DNA from: Lawsonibacter sp. | Lineage (GTDB): Bacteria; Bacillota; Clostridia; Oscillospirales; Oscillospiraceae | Reading direction: 5' to 3' | NCBI GenBank assembly: GCA_022798155.1 | Contig: JAAWLY010000012.1 | Span: 1-21,857, forward strand | Length of the DNA stretch: 21,857 bases | In this document: positions 20,975 to 21,857 of the stretch, one piece after another | How positions within the stretch are numbered: position 1 is the stretch's first letter | Layout of the letters: the number at the start of each line of letters is the position of its first letter | Position numbers and translations under genes: made by a program | The notes under the pieces: generated by a model | Databases searched by the model: none | What the model was told of the DNA's origin: nothing | What the model saw: the letters and a program-made list of their open reading frames with translations, nothing else

Positions 20975-21857
20975 ATGGACAAAGTAATTGTCATCGGCGC
21001 GGGGCTGGCGGGGAGCGAGGCGGCCTGGCAGCTGGCCCGGCGGGGGTTCCCCGTGGAGCTGCGGGAGATGAAGCCGGAGAAGATGTCCCCCGCCCACCAC
21101 ACGGCGTATTTCGGGGAGCTGGTGTGCTCCAACTCCCTGCGCTCCGACCAGCTGGAGAACGCGGTGGGGCTGCTCAAGGAGGAGCTGCGCCGGTGCGGCT
21201 CTCTCATCATGGCCTGCGCCGGCGAGCACCGGGTGGAGGCGGGGGGCGCCCTGGCGGTAGACCGCCACGCCTTCGCTGCGGCCATCACGGAAAAACTAAA
21301 AACCCACCCCAATATCACCGTGGCGGAGGGGGAGGTCACGGAAATTCCGGCGGAGGGAAACGTCATCATCGCCACCGGGCCGCTGACCAGCGAGGCGCTG
21401 TCGGAGAAAATTGCTGAGCTGTTCCCGGACAGCAAGTACCTGAACTTCTTCGACGCCGCCGCCCCTCTGGTGAGCTTCGACAGCATCGACATGGACAGCG
21501 CCTGGTTTGCCTCCCGCTATGACCGGGGCACGCCGGACTACATCAACTGCCCCCTGACGGCGGAGGAGTACGACGCCTTCTGGACCGAGCTGACCCAGGC
21601 CCAGGAGGCGGAGGTCCACGGCTTTGAGGACGCGGGGGTGTTTGAGGGCTGTATGCCGGTGGAGGTGATGGCCCGCCGTGGGCGGGACACCCTGTGCTAC
21701 GGCCCCTTGAAGCCGGTGGGGCTGAAGGACCCCAAGACGGGGCGGGAGCCTTTCGCGGTGGTCCAGCTCCGGAAGGACAACGCCCAGGGGTCCATCTACA
21801 ACATGGTGGGCTTCCAGACCCACCTGCGCTTCCCGGAGCAGAAGCGGGTGTTCTCCA
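20975..21857 (+). CDS. trmFO: Folate/FAD-dependent tRNA m5U54 methyltransferase (TrmFO), 5' part
   Basis: TrmFO makes ribothymidine at position 54 of tRNA using methylenetetrahydrofolate and FAD. The gene runs off the window after about 294 codons of a protein usually near 435-440 aa. The N-terminal FAD motif GAGLAGSEAAWQLARRG is at residues 8-24. VCSNSLRSD holds Cys51, the nucleophile equivalent, and GALAVDR and MPVEVMARRGRDTLCYGPLK follow. The ATG at 20975 lies four bases after the topA stop, with AAAAAGGA upstream inside topA, so the two are probably co-transcribed. The topA-trmFO pairing is standard in Firmicutes. Confidence 0.96.
   Translation, partial: MDKVIVIGAGLAGSEAAWQLARRGFPVELREMKPEKMSPAHHTAYFGELVCSNSLRSDQLENAVGLLKEELRRCGSLIMACAGEHRVEAGGALAVDRHAFAAAITEKLKTHPNITVAEGEVTEIPAEGNVIIATGPLTSEALSEKIAELFPDSKYLNFFDAAAPLVSFDSIDMDSAWFASRYDRGTPDYINCPLTAEEYDAFWTELTQAQEAEVHGFEDAGVFEGCMPVEVMARRGRDTLCYGPLKPVGLKDPKTGREPFAVVQLRKDNAQGSIYNMVGFQTHLRFPEQKRVFS

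Noticed and set aside
18632..21268. Long minus-strand open frame of 878 codons opposite topA and trmFO
   Set aside because: Antisense to clear topA and trmFO, with repetitive Leu/Gly/His composition and no family signature.

Overview
The window is GC-rich, densely coded chromosomal DNA. It most resembles a high-GC gut Clostridia genome (Oscillospiraceae-like, near Flavonifractor or Pseudoflavonifractor). That placement rests on FabK-type fatty-acid synthesis, an alpha-type class I glutamine synthetase, the dprA-topA-trmFO order, a class B-type sortase with a VPATGD-anchored protein, and c-di-GMP-I riboswitches. Genus is inferred, not proven. No tRNA, rRNA, CRISPR array, transposase or phage gene was seen.

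Layout. (1) 1-6489: the end of a type II fatty-acid synthesis operon on the + strand, accA(partial)-fabH-fabK-fabD-fabG-fabF-fabZ-marR. Several junctions overlap by ATGA, and it closes with a strong bidirectional terminator. The acyl carrier protein gene is absent from this stretch. The marR-type regulator has its own promoter inside the end of fabZ, with a perfect palindrome at the predicted transcription start. (2) 6488-11260, minus strand: a surface-adhesion operon. Reading with transcription it has an extended -10 promoter, a leader of about 565 nt, a 1023-aa sortase-anchored adhesin and a class B-type sortase, followed by a frame-broken tail. The leader holds a possible 9-codon leader peptide, a 13-bp hairpin and three tandem GEMM-I (c-di-GMP-I) aptamer-like elements. 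(3) 11289-14984: lysA (minus) and glnA (+) leave back-to-back promoters, followed by dapF (+); lysA and dapF are the last two steps of lysine synthesis. (4) 15041-15933: a TrmH/SpoU RNA methyltransferase with a near-consensus promoter and an A/T-rich terminator shared with the converging gene. (5) 15932-17214, minus: a 12-helix MFS transporter. (6) 17300-21857, +: dprA, topA and the start of trmFO.

The most interesting system is the leader of the adhesin-sortase operon. Three separate GEMM-I cores lie in one leader, each with a GAAA-capped P2 helix, and the copies carry helix-preserving differences. The start-proximal copy appears to have A where the ligand-contacting G20 is expected, the change linked to cyclic GMP-AMP recognition in GEMM-Ib. 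The operon may therefore integrate cyclic-dinucleotide signals to set production of an adhesin together with the enzyme that probably anchors it. A short GC-rich dispersed element with inverted ends (5387-5464, partial at 14081-14103) and other hairpin elements fill several of the gaps between genes.
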